Assembly: GCA_025933895.1 (NCBI GenBank)
Contig: JAICZB010000129.1
Location: forward strand, 1 to 6,985
Origin: Thermoleophilia bacterium
GTDB taxonomy: Bacteria; Actinomycetota; Thermoleophilia; Gaiellales; Gaiellaceae
DNA length: 6,985 nt
Direction: 5' to 3'
Shown here: positions 1 through 6,600 of the stretch, in pieces
Numbering within the stretch: position 1 is the first letter of the stretch
Layout: every line of letters begins with the position of its first letter
Translations under genes and position numbers: made by a program
Notes under the pieces: model-generated
What the model was told of the DNA's origin: nothing
The model's input: only the letters and a program-made list of their open reading frames with translations
Database searches by the model: none

Positions 1-1
1 C

Positions 2-124
2 CGCGACTACCTCGAGCGTAAACGCGCCGAAGGCAAGAGCCGCCGCGAAGCACTCCGCTGCCTCAAACGACTCCTCGTCCGTGCCGTCTTCCAGACACTG
101 AAAGCGAGCCCCGCCTTGACATAG
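2..124 (+). CDS. IS110-family transposase, C-terminal end (partial)
   Basis: The frame is open from the left edge to TAG at 122-124 and encodes 40 residues beginning RDYLERKRAEGKSRREALRC and ending in ALT. The pattern YLERKRAEGKS-RREALRCLKR is the familiar C-terminal tail of IS110/IS116/IS902 transposases (Transposase_20 part), which bind DNA for site-specific, RNA-guided insertion. The N-terminal DEDD catalytic domain and the serine-containing region lie outside the window, so completeness cannot be judged. The tail ends at a natural-looking stop with no visible frameshift. IS110 elements usually lack clear terminal inverted repeats, so the right end of the element cannot be placed exactly; it probably lies within 125-188. 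Confidence 0.85.
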   Translation, partial: RDYLERKRAEGKSRREALRCLKRLLVRAVFQTLKASPALT

Positions 125-137
125 GAGCAACACTGGC

Positions 138-168
138 CCAGGCGAGCGACCTCGGCTCAGGTGCCTGG
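138..168 (+). other. Two-tier stem-loop just downstream of the transposase stop
   Basis: CCAGGC at 138-143 pairs with GCCTGG at 163-168. Inside it GAGC at 144-147 pairs with GCTC at 155-158 around a 7-base loop, leaving AGGT unpaired on one side. The structure starts 14 bases after the transposase stop. It could be part of the insertion-sequence end, a weak terminator without a T-tract, or chance. IS110-type elements carry guide RNAs in their non-coding ends, but nothing here identifies one. Confidence 0.3.
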
Positions 169-188
169 CGTGCGACATCATTCGAGCG

Positions 189-223
189 CGAGCGGAGCAC
201 CTCGATCCGAGGTGCTCCGCTCG
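189..223. terminator. Perfect 16-bp hairpin between convergent genes
   Basis: The 16-base arm 189-204 (CGAGCGGAGCACCTCG) is the exact reverse complement of 208-223, with a 3-base loop ATC. It lies between the plus-strand transposase end and the minus-strand operon end at 249, the usual place for a shared terminator. Neither side has a run of T, so it would be a hairpin-only terminator of the kind common in GC-rich actinobacteria, or simply a boundary structure. Confidence 0.6.
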
Positions 224-248
224 TGGTCTCGTGACCGGGTAACCCTTC

Positions 249-521
249 TCAGGCGTCGCAGCGACCGACGAGCTCGGCCGACTGCGGCTTGCCCTTGTGG
301 CCGGCGGCAGACATGATCGGCGGAACCTCCGGGTCGGACACGAAGCTCTGCCAACCCTGGGCGTCCCAGTCGAAGATCGCCCAGACCCGGTCGCTCTCTG
401 ACGGGTCGCGGAAGACAGCCGCTCCCTTCGAGCCGTGCTCCTTGCGCTTCTCCGCCCCGGTCGTGGAGAAGACCTCCATGAAGCGGTCGACGTCTTCGAC
501 CTGTGTGGTTGCGAGCAGCAT
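249..521 (-). CDS. Small conserved-looking protein of unknown function, 90 residues
   Basis: A complete 90-residue soluble protein with no signal peptide, membrane segment or cysteine cluster. Start at 521 is supported by GAGAGGAG (528-535 on the complement) six bases upstream. It lies 24 bases after the stop of the binding-protein gene on the same strand, so the two very likely share a transcript. Notable stretches are EKRKEHGSKGAAVFRDP (residues 24-40), VWAIFDWDAQGW (47-58) and HKGKPQSAEL (75-84). The strand-helix-strand pattern and size suggest a small dimeric alpha/beta-barrel protein such as ABM-like monooxygenases or stress-responsive barrels, but that is fold guesswork and no catalytic residue can be named. 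Existence of the gene is well supported; its role is unknown. Confidence 0.8.
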   Translation of the reverse strand: MLLATTQVEDVDRFMEVFSTTGAEKRKEHGSKGAAVFRDPSESDRVWAIFDWDAQGWQSFVSDPEVPPIMSAAGHKGKPQSAELVGRCDA

Positions 522-527
522 CTCGTT

Positions 528-535
528 CTCCTCTC
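528..535 (-). promoter_or_regulatory. Ribosome binding site of the 90-residue protein gene
   Basis: The complement reads GAGAGGAG, six bases before the ATG at 521. It lies in the 24-base gap after the preceding stop codon and supports independent translation start of the second gene in the operon. Confidence 0.75.
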
Positions 536-545
536 TTTCGTTGGG

Positions 546-1688
546 TCAGGCGGTTGGGGTCGGCGACGCGACGAGGCGTTCCTGCGGGTCGATGGCCCCG
601 AGGGTCTCGACGACCTCGAAGCGGCCGCCGCGTGCCTGGCCGATGTACATGTGCATCCGCGCGTGATGCTGGCCGGGCACCATCGCCGCAGGCCCACCGG
701 GGCCTTCGGCGATCCGGGCGTGGTCCAGGGCGGCGATGACGTCGTCCTGATCGAGCGAGTCCGCCTCCGTCACGGCGCCCGCCCAGAGGTAGAAGCCGCG
801 GTAGAGCCCGGAACAGCCGCTGCCGCCGGTGAACTTCTGAGCATTGGGATAGAGCGCGTCGTACTGCGCGAGGAGCCTCTCGCTGAACGGGTCGCTCACG
901 GTCTGGTAGTAGTCGAGGCAGCTGTAGAGGCCCTCGACGTGAGCCGCCGGAAGCGCGCCGAGGAGGTTCTCCTCGAAGTAGGTGCAGACCAGCCGGCCGC
1001 CCCGACCCCTGAAGCCGGAGTCGTGCAACTGCTCCAGGAACGGCGCGACGCCGGGCGGCACCGTCGTGTTGAAGACCACGTCCGCACCGGTCGCCGAGAT
1101 CCGCTCGACGGTCGCGCGGTAGTCCTCGTGGTCGAGGGGGAAGTACTCCTCCCCCACGATCTCCCCGCCGTTCGCCGAGACGACCTCTCGCACGCGCGCG
1201 TTCAGCACGTGCGGCCAGATGTAGTCCGCAGACGGAAGGTAGAACGTCTTTGCTCCCGACACCCGCATCAACCACGGGATGAACCGGTCGACCTGCTGAG
1301 CCGGCACCGGCCCGGTGCAGAAGATCAGCGGGTCGGACTCCTGCCCCTCGTACTGCTCGGGGTAGATGTAGAGCTTCTTGCCCTCCACCACGACCGGGCC
1401 CTTGATGGCCTGGCGAGTGGAGCTGTAGATGCCGCCGAGGACGACGTCGACCTCGTCCTCTTCGACGAGCTTCCTGGCGACCTCGGCCGCGGCGTCGTCG
1501 TCGGTAGCGCTGTCTTCCAGGTGGAGCTCGAGCGGGCGGCCGAGCAGCCCTCCCTTGGCGTTGAGGTCGCCGACGACCATCCTGGCGACGTTGGCGTTCG
1601 CGAGCCCGATGATCGAGAGCGGGCCCGTCTGATCGGCGATGACTCCGACCTTGATCGGGTCCTCGCCGGATTGCGGCGATGCGGACAT
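546..1688 (-). CDS. AmiC/UrtA/FmdD-like amide or amino-acid binding protein without signal peptide
   Basis: A 380-residue type I periplasmic-binding-fold protein (Peripla_BP_5/6 group). Landmarks: IKVGVIADQTGPLS (12-25), the first strand and ligand loop; AKGGLLGRPLELHLEDSATD (44-63); LGGIYSSTRQAIKGPVVV (84-101); LYIYPEQYEG (106-115); SADYIWPH (153-160); and GADVVFNTTVPPGV (201-214). These follow the order seen in AmiC and in urea/short-chain-amide transporter binding proteins. The start at 1688 is chosen because AAAGGAGAGG lies four bases upstream; the frame stays open to 1886, but that extension is arginine/proline-rich with no family features. Neither version has a hydrophobic leader or lipobox cysteine, so it probably stays in the cytoplasm, as AmiC does when it acts as the amide sensor for AmiR. 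No permease or ATPase gene is in the window. It heads the operon with the 90-residue gene and diverges from an HD/LuxR regulator. The ligand is unknown; a transporter component encoded elsewhere remains possible. Confidence 0.85.
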   Translation of the reverse strand: MSASPQSGEDPIKVGVIADQTGPLSIIGLANANVARMVVGDLNAKGGLLGRPLELHLEDSATDDDAAAEVARKLVEEDEVDVVLGGIYSSTRQAIKGPVVVEGKKLYIYPEQYEGQESDPLIFCTGPVPAQQVDRFIPWLMRVSGAKTFYLPSADYIWPHVLNARVREVVSANGGEIVGEEYFPLDHEDYRATVERISATGADVVFNTTVPPGVAPFLEQLHDSGFRGRGGRLVCTYFEENLLGALPAAHVEGLYSCLDYYQTVSDPFSERLLAQYDALYPNAQKFTGGSGCSGLYRGFYLWAGAVTEADSLDQDDVIAALDHARIAEGPGGPAAMVPGQHHARMHMYIGQARGGRFEVVETLGAIDPQERLVASPTPTA

Positions 1689-1795
1689 GACCTCTCCTTT
1701 GCTGTAGCGTTGGCACTGCCCCGGGGCGAGGAACTGCGACGCGTCTGGGTGCATTCTGTTCGGGGGGATGTGCGGAAACATCGGGAGGACTCCCC
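1689..1795. promoter_or_regulatory. Divergent intergenic region with dyad symmetries
   Basis: About 107 bases separate the binding-protein start from the likely regulator start, so promoters in both directions must fit here. Two symmetric sites are visible: GCCCCGGGGC at 1718-1727, a perfect 10-base palindrome, and GATGT at 1767-1771 facing ACATC at 1778-1782 across six bases. The second is of operator size and lies just before the regulator's Shine-Dalgarno. I could not assign convincing -35/-10 boxes in either direction. A role as autoregulatory site for the LuxR-type regulator is only inference. Confidence 0.4.
1691..1700 (-). promoter_or_regulatory. Ribosome binding site deciding the start of the binding-protein gene
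   Basis: The complement reads AAAGGAGAGG, a strong Shine-Dalgarno ending three bases from the ATG at 1688 when its last G is counted, with the AGGAG core at normal spacing. It favours this start over upstream in-frame codons as far as 1886. Confidence 0.8.
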
Positions 1796-1798
1796 ATC
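1783..1798 (+). promoter_or_regulatory. Shine-Dalgarno and candidate AUC start of the HD/LuxR regulator
   Basis: GGGAGG at 1783-1788 is followed after seven bases by ATC at 1796-1798, in frame with the regulator. The codons that follow (1799-1915) encode the conserved-looking start of the HD half. From the in-frame stop TGA at 1688-1690 to the first ATG at 1916 I find no in-frame ATG, GTG or TTG. Either AUC is used as a rare start, an ATG was lost by mutation or sequencing error, or translation begins late at 1916. Confidence 0.45.
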
Positions 1799-1915
1799 TT
1801 CGATCCCCCTCCACTTCGTCTCGGTGAGCTCGTTGCGACGCTCGCACTGGCCCAGGACAACGCCTTCGGCCAGCCCCTGGAGTCACAGCTCCGCTCGTGT
1901 CTACTCGCGAGCTGG
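1796..1915 (+). other. Upstream in-frame extension of the HD/LuxR regulator (40 codons)
   Basis: This stretch continues the regulator's frame without a stop and encodes IFDPPPLRLGELVATLALA followed by QDNAFGQPLESQLRSCLLAS, running straight into MAEAAGLDEE at 1916. An LRLGEL-x-ATLALA...GQPLE...LRSCLLA pattern is what I recall as the N-terminus of actinobacterial HD/LuxR proteins (consensus-like form: VRLAELLAALSLATDLGTGQ). Leaving it out would delete the first helices of the HD-like half. The start codon at its left edge is uncertain. Confidence 0.7.
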
Positions 1916-3358
1916 ATGGCAGAGGCCGCCGGGCTCGACGAGGAGACGCGCGCGACCGTCTACTGGGTCGCGCTGCTCCGGTTCATCGGTTGCACGGGCC
2001 ACGCTCACGAGGTCTCGACGCTGTTCGGCGACGAGATCGCGGTTAGGGGACAGACGCTCATCCACGATTCGGGCAATCCCGCCGAGGTGATGCGCGACAT
2101 CGTCGCGTTCGCGACCGCCGGGCGGGACGAGGAAGAGCGGGAGGAGATCGTCCGGAAGATCCAGGAGACGATCCGCGAGTGGGCGTTCAACAACTTCTCG
2201 TCGGGCTGCGAGGTGGGCGACATGCTTCTCGAGCGGCTGGACTTCGGCCCGGACGTCCGCGCGGCGCTCGCGTGCACGTTCGAGTGCTGGAACGGGAAGG
2301 GGCATCCGAATCACATCCAGGGCGAGGCGATCCCGCTCCCGATGCGCATCGTCCATCTGAGCCAACACATGGAGGCGCTCGGCCGCCGCTTTTCGCCCGA
2401 GCGCGCGCTCGAGGCCGCGCAGGAGCGCCGCGGTGAGACCTATGACCCGGCGGTGGTCGACGTCTTCCTCGCGAACGGACGAGACTGGTTCGACCGGCTC
2501 GCCGAGATGGAACCGTGGGACGCCGTGCTCGCCCTCGAGCCGGAGCCCCACGGGCTCCTGACGGAGGCCGAGCTCGACGACGCGCTGAGCATCGTCGCCG
2601 ATTTCATCGACCTCAAGTCGCCGTACTGGAACGGCCACAGCCGCCGCTGCGCGAAGCTCGCCGAAGACGCCGCCGGCGTGCTTGGGCTCGACGACGACGA
2701 GGTGACGACGATCCGGCGCGCAGCGCTCGTGCACGATTTTGGGACCACGGTGGTTCCGAACTCGATCTGGGACAAGCCGGGCTCGCTCACCCGGTCGGAG
2801 TTCGATCGCGTCGAGCTTCACCCCATGCTGACCGAGCAGATGCTGCGCCGCTCACCCGCGCTCGCCGCCCTCAACCCGGTCGCCTGCGCGCACCACGAGA
2901 AGTGCGACGGGTCGGGCTACCACAAGCGGGCAAAGGCCGCGGACGAGGATCTCGGCGCATACGTTCTCACCGCCGCCGAGGTGTACGTCGGGCTGACCGC
3001 CGAGCGGGCGGATCGCCCGCCGTTCTCCCCGGACGAGGCGGCGGCCGAGCTGCAGCGGCTGGAGTCGGACGGCCTGCTCGAACCTCGCGCGAGCCGCGCG
3101 GTGCAGGTCGCTGCCGGGCACGGCGAGCCGAAGAGGAGCACGGGCAAGAGGCAGCAGAACCCGGGCGGCCTCACGCGCCGCGAGGTCGAGGTGCTCCGAC
3201 TTGCCGCGAGAGGCCTGACGACCCAGGACATAGCCGGCCGCCTCTACATCTCACCCAAGACCGCCGATCACCACATCCAGCACATCTACAGCAAGATCGG
3301 CGTCTCCACGCGCGCCGCGGCCGCTCTCTGGGCAATGCAGCACACCGTGGTCACCTAG
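1916..3358 (+). CDS. HD-GYP-like phosphohydrolase fused to LuxR-type DNA-binding domain
   Basis: From the first ATG the protein has 480 residues. Residues 1-210 form a degenerate HD-like half: LLRFIGCTGHAHE (20-32) and WNGKGHPNHIQGEAIPLP (125-142), the latter recalling the GYP signature with His for Tyr. Residues 220-400 form a better-kept HD half: NGHS (239-242), the HD pair H273-D274 in LVHDFG, LHP (301-303), HHE (326-328) and DGSGYH (331-336), where GYH stands in place of GYP. Residues 419-475 are a LuxR/GerE helix-turn-helix: LTRREVEVLRLAARGLTTQD then ISPKTADHHIQHIYSKIGVS. The C-terminal half should bind DNA; the HD half may bind or hydrolyse a nucleotide, but cyclic-di-GMP activity is unproven with the altered motif. 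The coding frame almost certainly starts further upstream, near 1796 (about 520 residues), because the family-like sequence LRLGELVATLALAQDNAFGQ lies before 1916 and no good Shine-Dalgarno precedes 1916. It is divergent from the binding-protein operon, its likely target. Confidence 0.88.
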   Translation: MAEAAGLDEETRATVYWVALLRFIGCTGHAHEVSTLFGDEIAVRGQTLIHDSGNPAEVMRDIVAFATAGRDEEEREEIVRKIQETIREWAFNNFSSGCEVGDMLLERLDFGPDVRAALACTFECWNGKGHPNHIQGEAIPLPMRIVHLSQHMEALGRRFSPERALEAAQERRGETYDPAVVDVFLANGRDWFDRLAEMEPWDAVLALEPEPHGLLTEAELDDALSIVADFIDLKSPYWNGHSRRCAKLAEDAAGVLGLDDDEVTTIRRAALVHDFGTTVVPNSIWDKPGSLTRSEFDRVELHPMLTEQMLRRSPALAALNPVACAHHEKCDGSGYHKRAKAADEDLGAYVLTAAEVYVGLTAERADRPPFSPDEAAAELQRLESDGLLEPRASRAVQVAAGHGEPKRSTGKRQQNPGGLTRREVEVLRLAARGLTTQDIAGRLYISPKTADHHIQHIYSKIGVSTRAAAALWAMQHTVVT

Positions 3359-3368
3359 AGAGGTACAA

Positions 3369-3422
3369 AAGCCGCCCGGACCCCAGCGATACGCAAAAGC
3401 CCTCCGGGTCAGGGGGCGGCTT
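3369..3422 (+). terminator. Inverted repeat after the regulator gene, possible terminator
   Basis: Eleven bases after the regulator's stop, AAGCCGCCC at 3369-3377 is the exact reverse complement of GGGCGGCTT at 3414-3422. Within the 36-base interior, CCCGGA at 3375-3380 can instead pair with TCCGGG at 3403-3408, and GCCCT near 3399 with the following G-run, so alternative folds exist. There is no T-tract after the right arm. Position suggests termination of the regulator transcript. Confidence 0.5.
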
Positions 3423-3450
3423 GGCTGCTGACGGCGGCGGCGAGGTTGGT

Positions 3451-3480
3451 GACCGGCCCTCCCTCTCCTGGTAGACGCCT
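3451..3480 (+). repeat. Partial third copy of the structured repeat (3' part)
   Basis: GACCGGCC at 3451-3458 followed by TCCTGGTAGACG at 3466-3477 resembles the second hairpin region of the full copies; the 12-base word TCCTGGTAGACG recurs exactly at 3608-3619. The paired stem is not kept here, so this may be a decayed fragment. The similarity is short and could be partly chance. Confidence 0.35.
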
Positions 3481-3519
3481 ACCTGTAGATAGCAAGCCCG
3501 CCGAGATCGTCCCGCCGTG

Positions 3520-3630
3520 TACGTCTCTGTCCGCTCAGTCCGTCGTGAACGGGCTCGCGTGTCCGCTGGGTCTGCTCAGTGCGCCGAGTCCCTCTGTATC
3601 CGGCCTGTCCTGGTAGACGGGCCGTAGACG
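3520..3630 (+). repeat. Structured direct repeat, copy A
   Basis: About 110 bases align with 6845-6955. The first 36 bases (3520-3555) match 6845-6880 at 29 of 36 positions without gaps, and 3599-3629 matches 6925-6955 at 26 of 31. The offset changes by only one base between the blocks (3325 and 3326), so the middle is collinear with one gap. Two hairpins can form: AGTCCG (3537-3542) with CGGGCT (3550-3555), and CGGCCTGTC (3601-3609) with GACGGGCCG (3616-3624) around the loop CTGGTA. It lies immediately downstream of the cyclase gene's stop and might also terminate that transcript. Confidence 0.7.
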
Positions 3631-3640
3631 ATCAGCGGTC

Positions 3641-6600
3641 CTATTCGGTCGCGGGCGTGAAGCCGAGCTCGTCCGCCAGCTGCAGCAAGTCCCTTATGCG
3701 TTCGTGGTTGCCGAGCGCCTGGTGCGCCTTGATTGCATCGCGGAGCGCGTACTGCGCGCGGTCCTGCAGTAGGCCGTGCGCGAGGGCCAGTTCGAGCGCT
3801 TGCTCCGCGGCGGCGGCGGCAGACTGTGGGTTGCCGAGGCCGAACTCGGCCATGGAGATCGACTGAAGGGCGCCTGTTTTCCAGTAGGGCATGTCGATCT
3901 CCTCGGCCACCACCAACCCTTGCCGCCCTGCCTCGAGCCCTTCCTCCCAGCGCGCAAGCTGAGTCAGGTGGTCGGCGATGTTGCAGTACGCGCAGGCGAT
4001 GCCTCCTTTGAGCCCTGCCGCACCGAATGCTGCGAGAGCAGCGTGATCGGCGTCCAGTGCGGCTTCGAACTCTCGGAGATCGCCGAGGGTCACGGCCATG
4101 TTGATCAACGACGCCGCCTGCTCCTCTGCGTTGCCAACCCGGCGTGCCAACGACTGGGCTTGCTCGAGTGTCTCTAGCGCCCGCTGCATGCCTTCACGGT
4201 CGCCCTCCGCGTCTGCGAGGTCGCATTGAATGCCACCCAGCACGCGGAGCGTCATCGCGAGTCGCGGCAGGTCTCCGAGGCGCTCGAACACCAGCCGCGC
4301 ACGAGTCACGTGCGGCAGGCCATCCTTGGGCTCCCCGATGAACTTGAGCGCGTAGCCGAGCTCCACGAGAAGCTCTCCTTCGATTGCCGAGTCCTGTCCC
4401 GAGCCGGCGGCGATACCTCGCTCGAAAGCTTTGACTGCCTCGCTCACCTCACCGCGGTGGCGGAGCAGCAGACCTTCTCCGAGCGCGAGCGCAGCCAGGT
4501 CCGCTGGCGGCGGATCGGGATGTTGCCGGCGCGCCTGCTCCAGGCAGGTGAAGGCCTCGTCCCCTCGGCCGAGCAAGCGGAGCACCTCGGCCTCGTGGAT
4601 CGCCGACCGAAAGTGTCCTGCCGCGGCTACTTCCCGGTAGTGGGAGAGCGCCTCCTCGTAGCGCCCAACGGTCTCTTCGAGCTTCGCGCAGCGGTAGAGA
4701 AGATCAAGCCTATCTCCGACGGTGGCGACAACCTCGGTCAGCTCGAGCGCGCGCCGCAACTGGGTAAGGGCCTGCTCGTTGGCGAAGAGGCGCTCGGCCC
4801 GCTCGGCCGCGCGCAACAGATAGGGATACGCCTTCTCCGGCTCCTCGCCGAGGTAGAAGTGTCGGGCAAAGAGGTCGACCGACGCGTCGTCCACGCCGTA
4901 GAGCTGCTCGGCGGTCTCGCCCACGAGCGCGTGAAGCCGGGCACGGCGTCGTCGGAGGAGACGCGAGTAGACGACCTGCTGGATCAACGGGTGGTGGAAC
5001 GAGAGGACGTAGCCCGTCTCGTCGGGCGGGTCGAGCAGTCCCGCGCCGACGAGCGTCGGGACGACGGCGTCGATCTGTTCATTCACCGCCCGTGCCAGCT
5101 CCCCGTCCGCCCGCCTGCCGATGATCGAGAGCATTTCGAGCGCGTCGCGCTCGGGCTCGCCCAGGGAGTCGATCCGCGCGGCGAGGAGGCCTTCGACAGT
5201 GAGCGGAACCTCGTCCGCCTCCCAGCCCGGACGCGTGTGCCACTCGCCGTCCTGCTCGACCAGCTCGTCTCGCTCGACGAGCGAGCGGGTCACCTCTTCG
5301 ACGAAGAACGGGTTGCCGCGCGTGCGCTCGAGGAGCTCCTCTACAAGCGCGCTCGACGGCGGCGCGCTGAGGATCCTCGTAGCGAGCTCGCGCACGGCCT
5401 CCTCGGCGAGGGGCTGGAGCTCGATGTGCACAGTCGCTTCGGGTGCCGCGGCTTCGAGCTCGGCGACGAGCGCGAGCGCGTCCGGCCGGGTGGAGATGAG
5501 CACGAGCAGGGGCGTGTCGCGGCAGACCTCGTGCACCTTGCGAAGGAGCGCCACAGTCGGTCCGTCCGCCCAGTGCAGGTCGTCGAGGTGGAGGATCGTC
5601 CGCTGCCGCGTCGCGAGCTCTTGGAGCACGGCGACCACCGACTCGTGCAGGCGGATCTGGAACGACTGCGCGTCGAGATCGGTCGCCTCGCCCTCGACGC
5701 CGCAGAGCGCGGCGACGAACGGCAGTGCCTCCGGCAGAGAGAGCTCTGCAAGCTCCTCCTCGAGGATGGCGAGCGCCCCGTGCTGTGTTGCGTCCTCGAG
5801 GCCGAACACGCGCCGAAAGAGGTCGGCGAACGGCCAGTAGGCCAGCTCTCCGCCGTAGGAGATGCAGCGGGCGGCGAGCCACTGCAGACCTGTGTTCTCG
5901 GCCCGGGCCCGAACCGCCTGGCATAGCACCGTCTTCCCGGCGCCGGCCTCGCCCACTACGAAGCCGACGCCCGCGCGCCGGTCGACGAACTCGCCGAGCA
6001 GGGCGAGCTCCCGCTCCCGGCCCGCGAGCGACCACTCGGCCGACACTGCGGCCGCACTGCCGCCGACGCGCGGGCCGGCCAGACGCCAGGCCCGGACCGG
6101 CTCCGCCTTACCCTTCACGGTGAGCTCGCCTAGAGGCTCGAGATCGAACTGCTTCCGCGTCAGTGCGAACGTCGTCTCCCCGACGTACGTCTCGCCCGGT
6201 GGAGCGGCGGCTTCGAGGCGCTGTGCGAGGACTACGACGTCCCCGAGCACGCCGTAGTCGACGCGGACGTCGCTCCCCATCACGCGGCCGATCCCGTGAC
6301 CGGAGTTGACGCCGATATGGAGGCGCAGGTTCGCACCGGCCGGGGCCAGCTCGGGCACCAGGTCCGCCAGCCCCCGATGCATTGCCTCGGCCGTCCGCAG
6401 GGCACGGGCTGCGTCGTCGTCGTGTGCGACGGGCGCCCCGAAGAGCGCCAGGATCGCGTCGCCCGCGTACTTCTCGACCGTGCCGCCGAAGCGGCCGACG
6501 ACGTTGCTCAGCGCGGAGACGACGGGATCGATCACCTCCAGCAACTCCTCCGTGTCGACGCGTCCCGTTAGCTCGCTGAAGCCGGAGATGTCGGCGAACA

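Noticed and set aside
1768..1826. ATG at 1768 as start of the HD/LuxR regulator
   Set aside because: It is out of frame with the regulator and meets TGA at 1825-1827 or immediately beside it; it would need a frameshift for which nothing else argues.
131..1856. 12-base word CACTGGCCCAGG at 131-142 and again at 1845-1856
   Set aside because: One or two shared 12-base words are expected by chance in about 7 kb, and the second lies inside coding sequence. Not treated as an insertion-sequence target duplication.
178..1860. Long minus-strand open frame of 560 codons overlapping the binding-protein operon
   Set aside because: The product is arginine/proline/glycine-rich low-complexity sequence with no family features, and it overlaps two genes with good ribosome binding sites and recognisable protein sequence. 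It is a GC-rich shadow frame.
435..2090. Long plus-strand open frame of 551 codons antisense to the binding-protein gene
   Set aside because: Composition (Val, Arg, Asp, Glu and Leu runs) is that of an antisense frame of a GC-rich gene; no motif, and it runs across the divergent promoter region into the regulator in another frame.
4226..5926. Long plus-strand open frame antisense to the cyclase-ATPase gene
   Set aside because: Its opposite strand encodes clear Walker motifs and TPR repeats. The antisense product has no recognisable domain.
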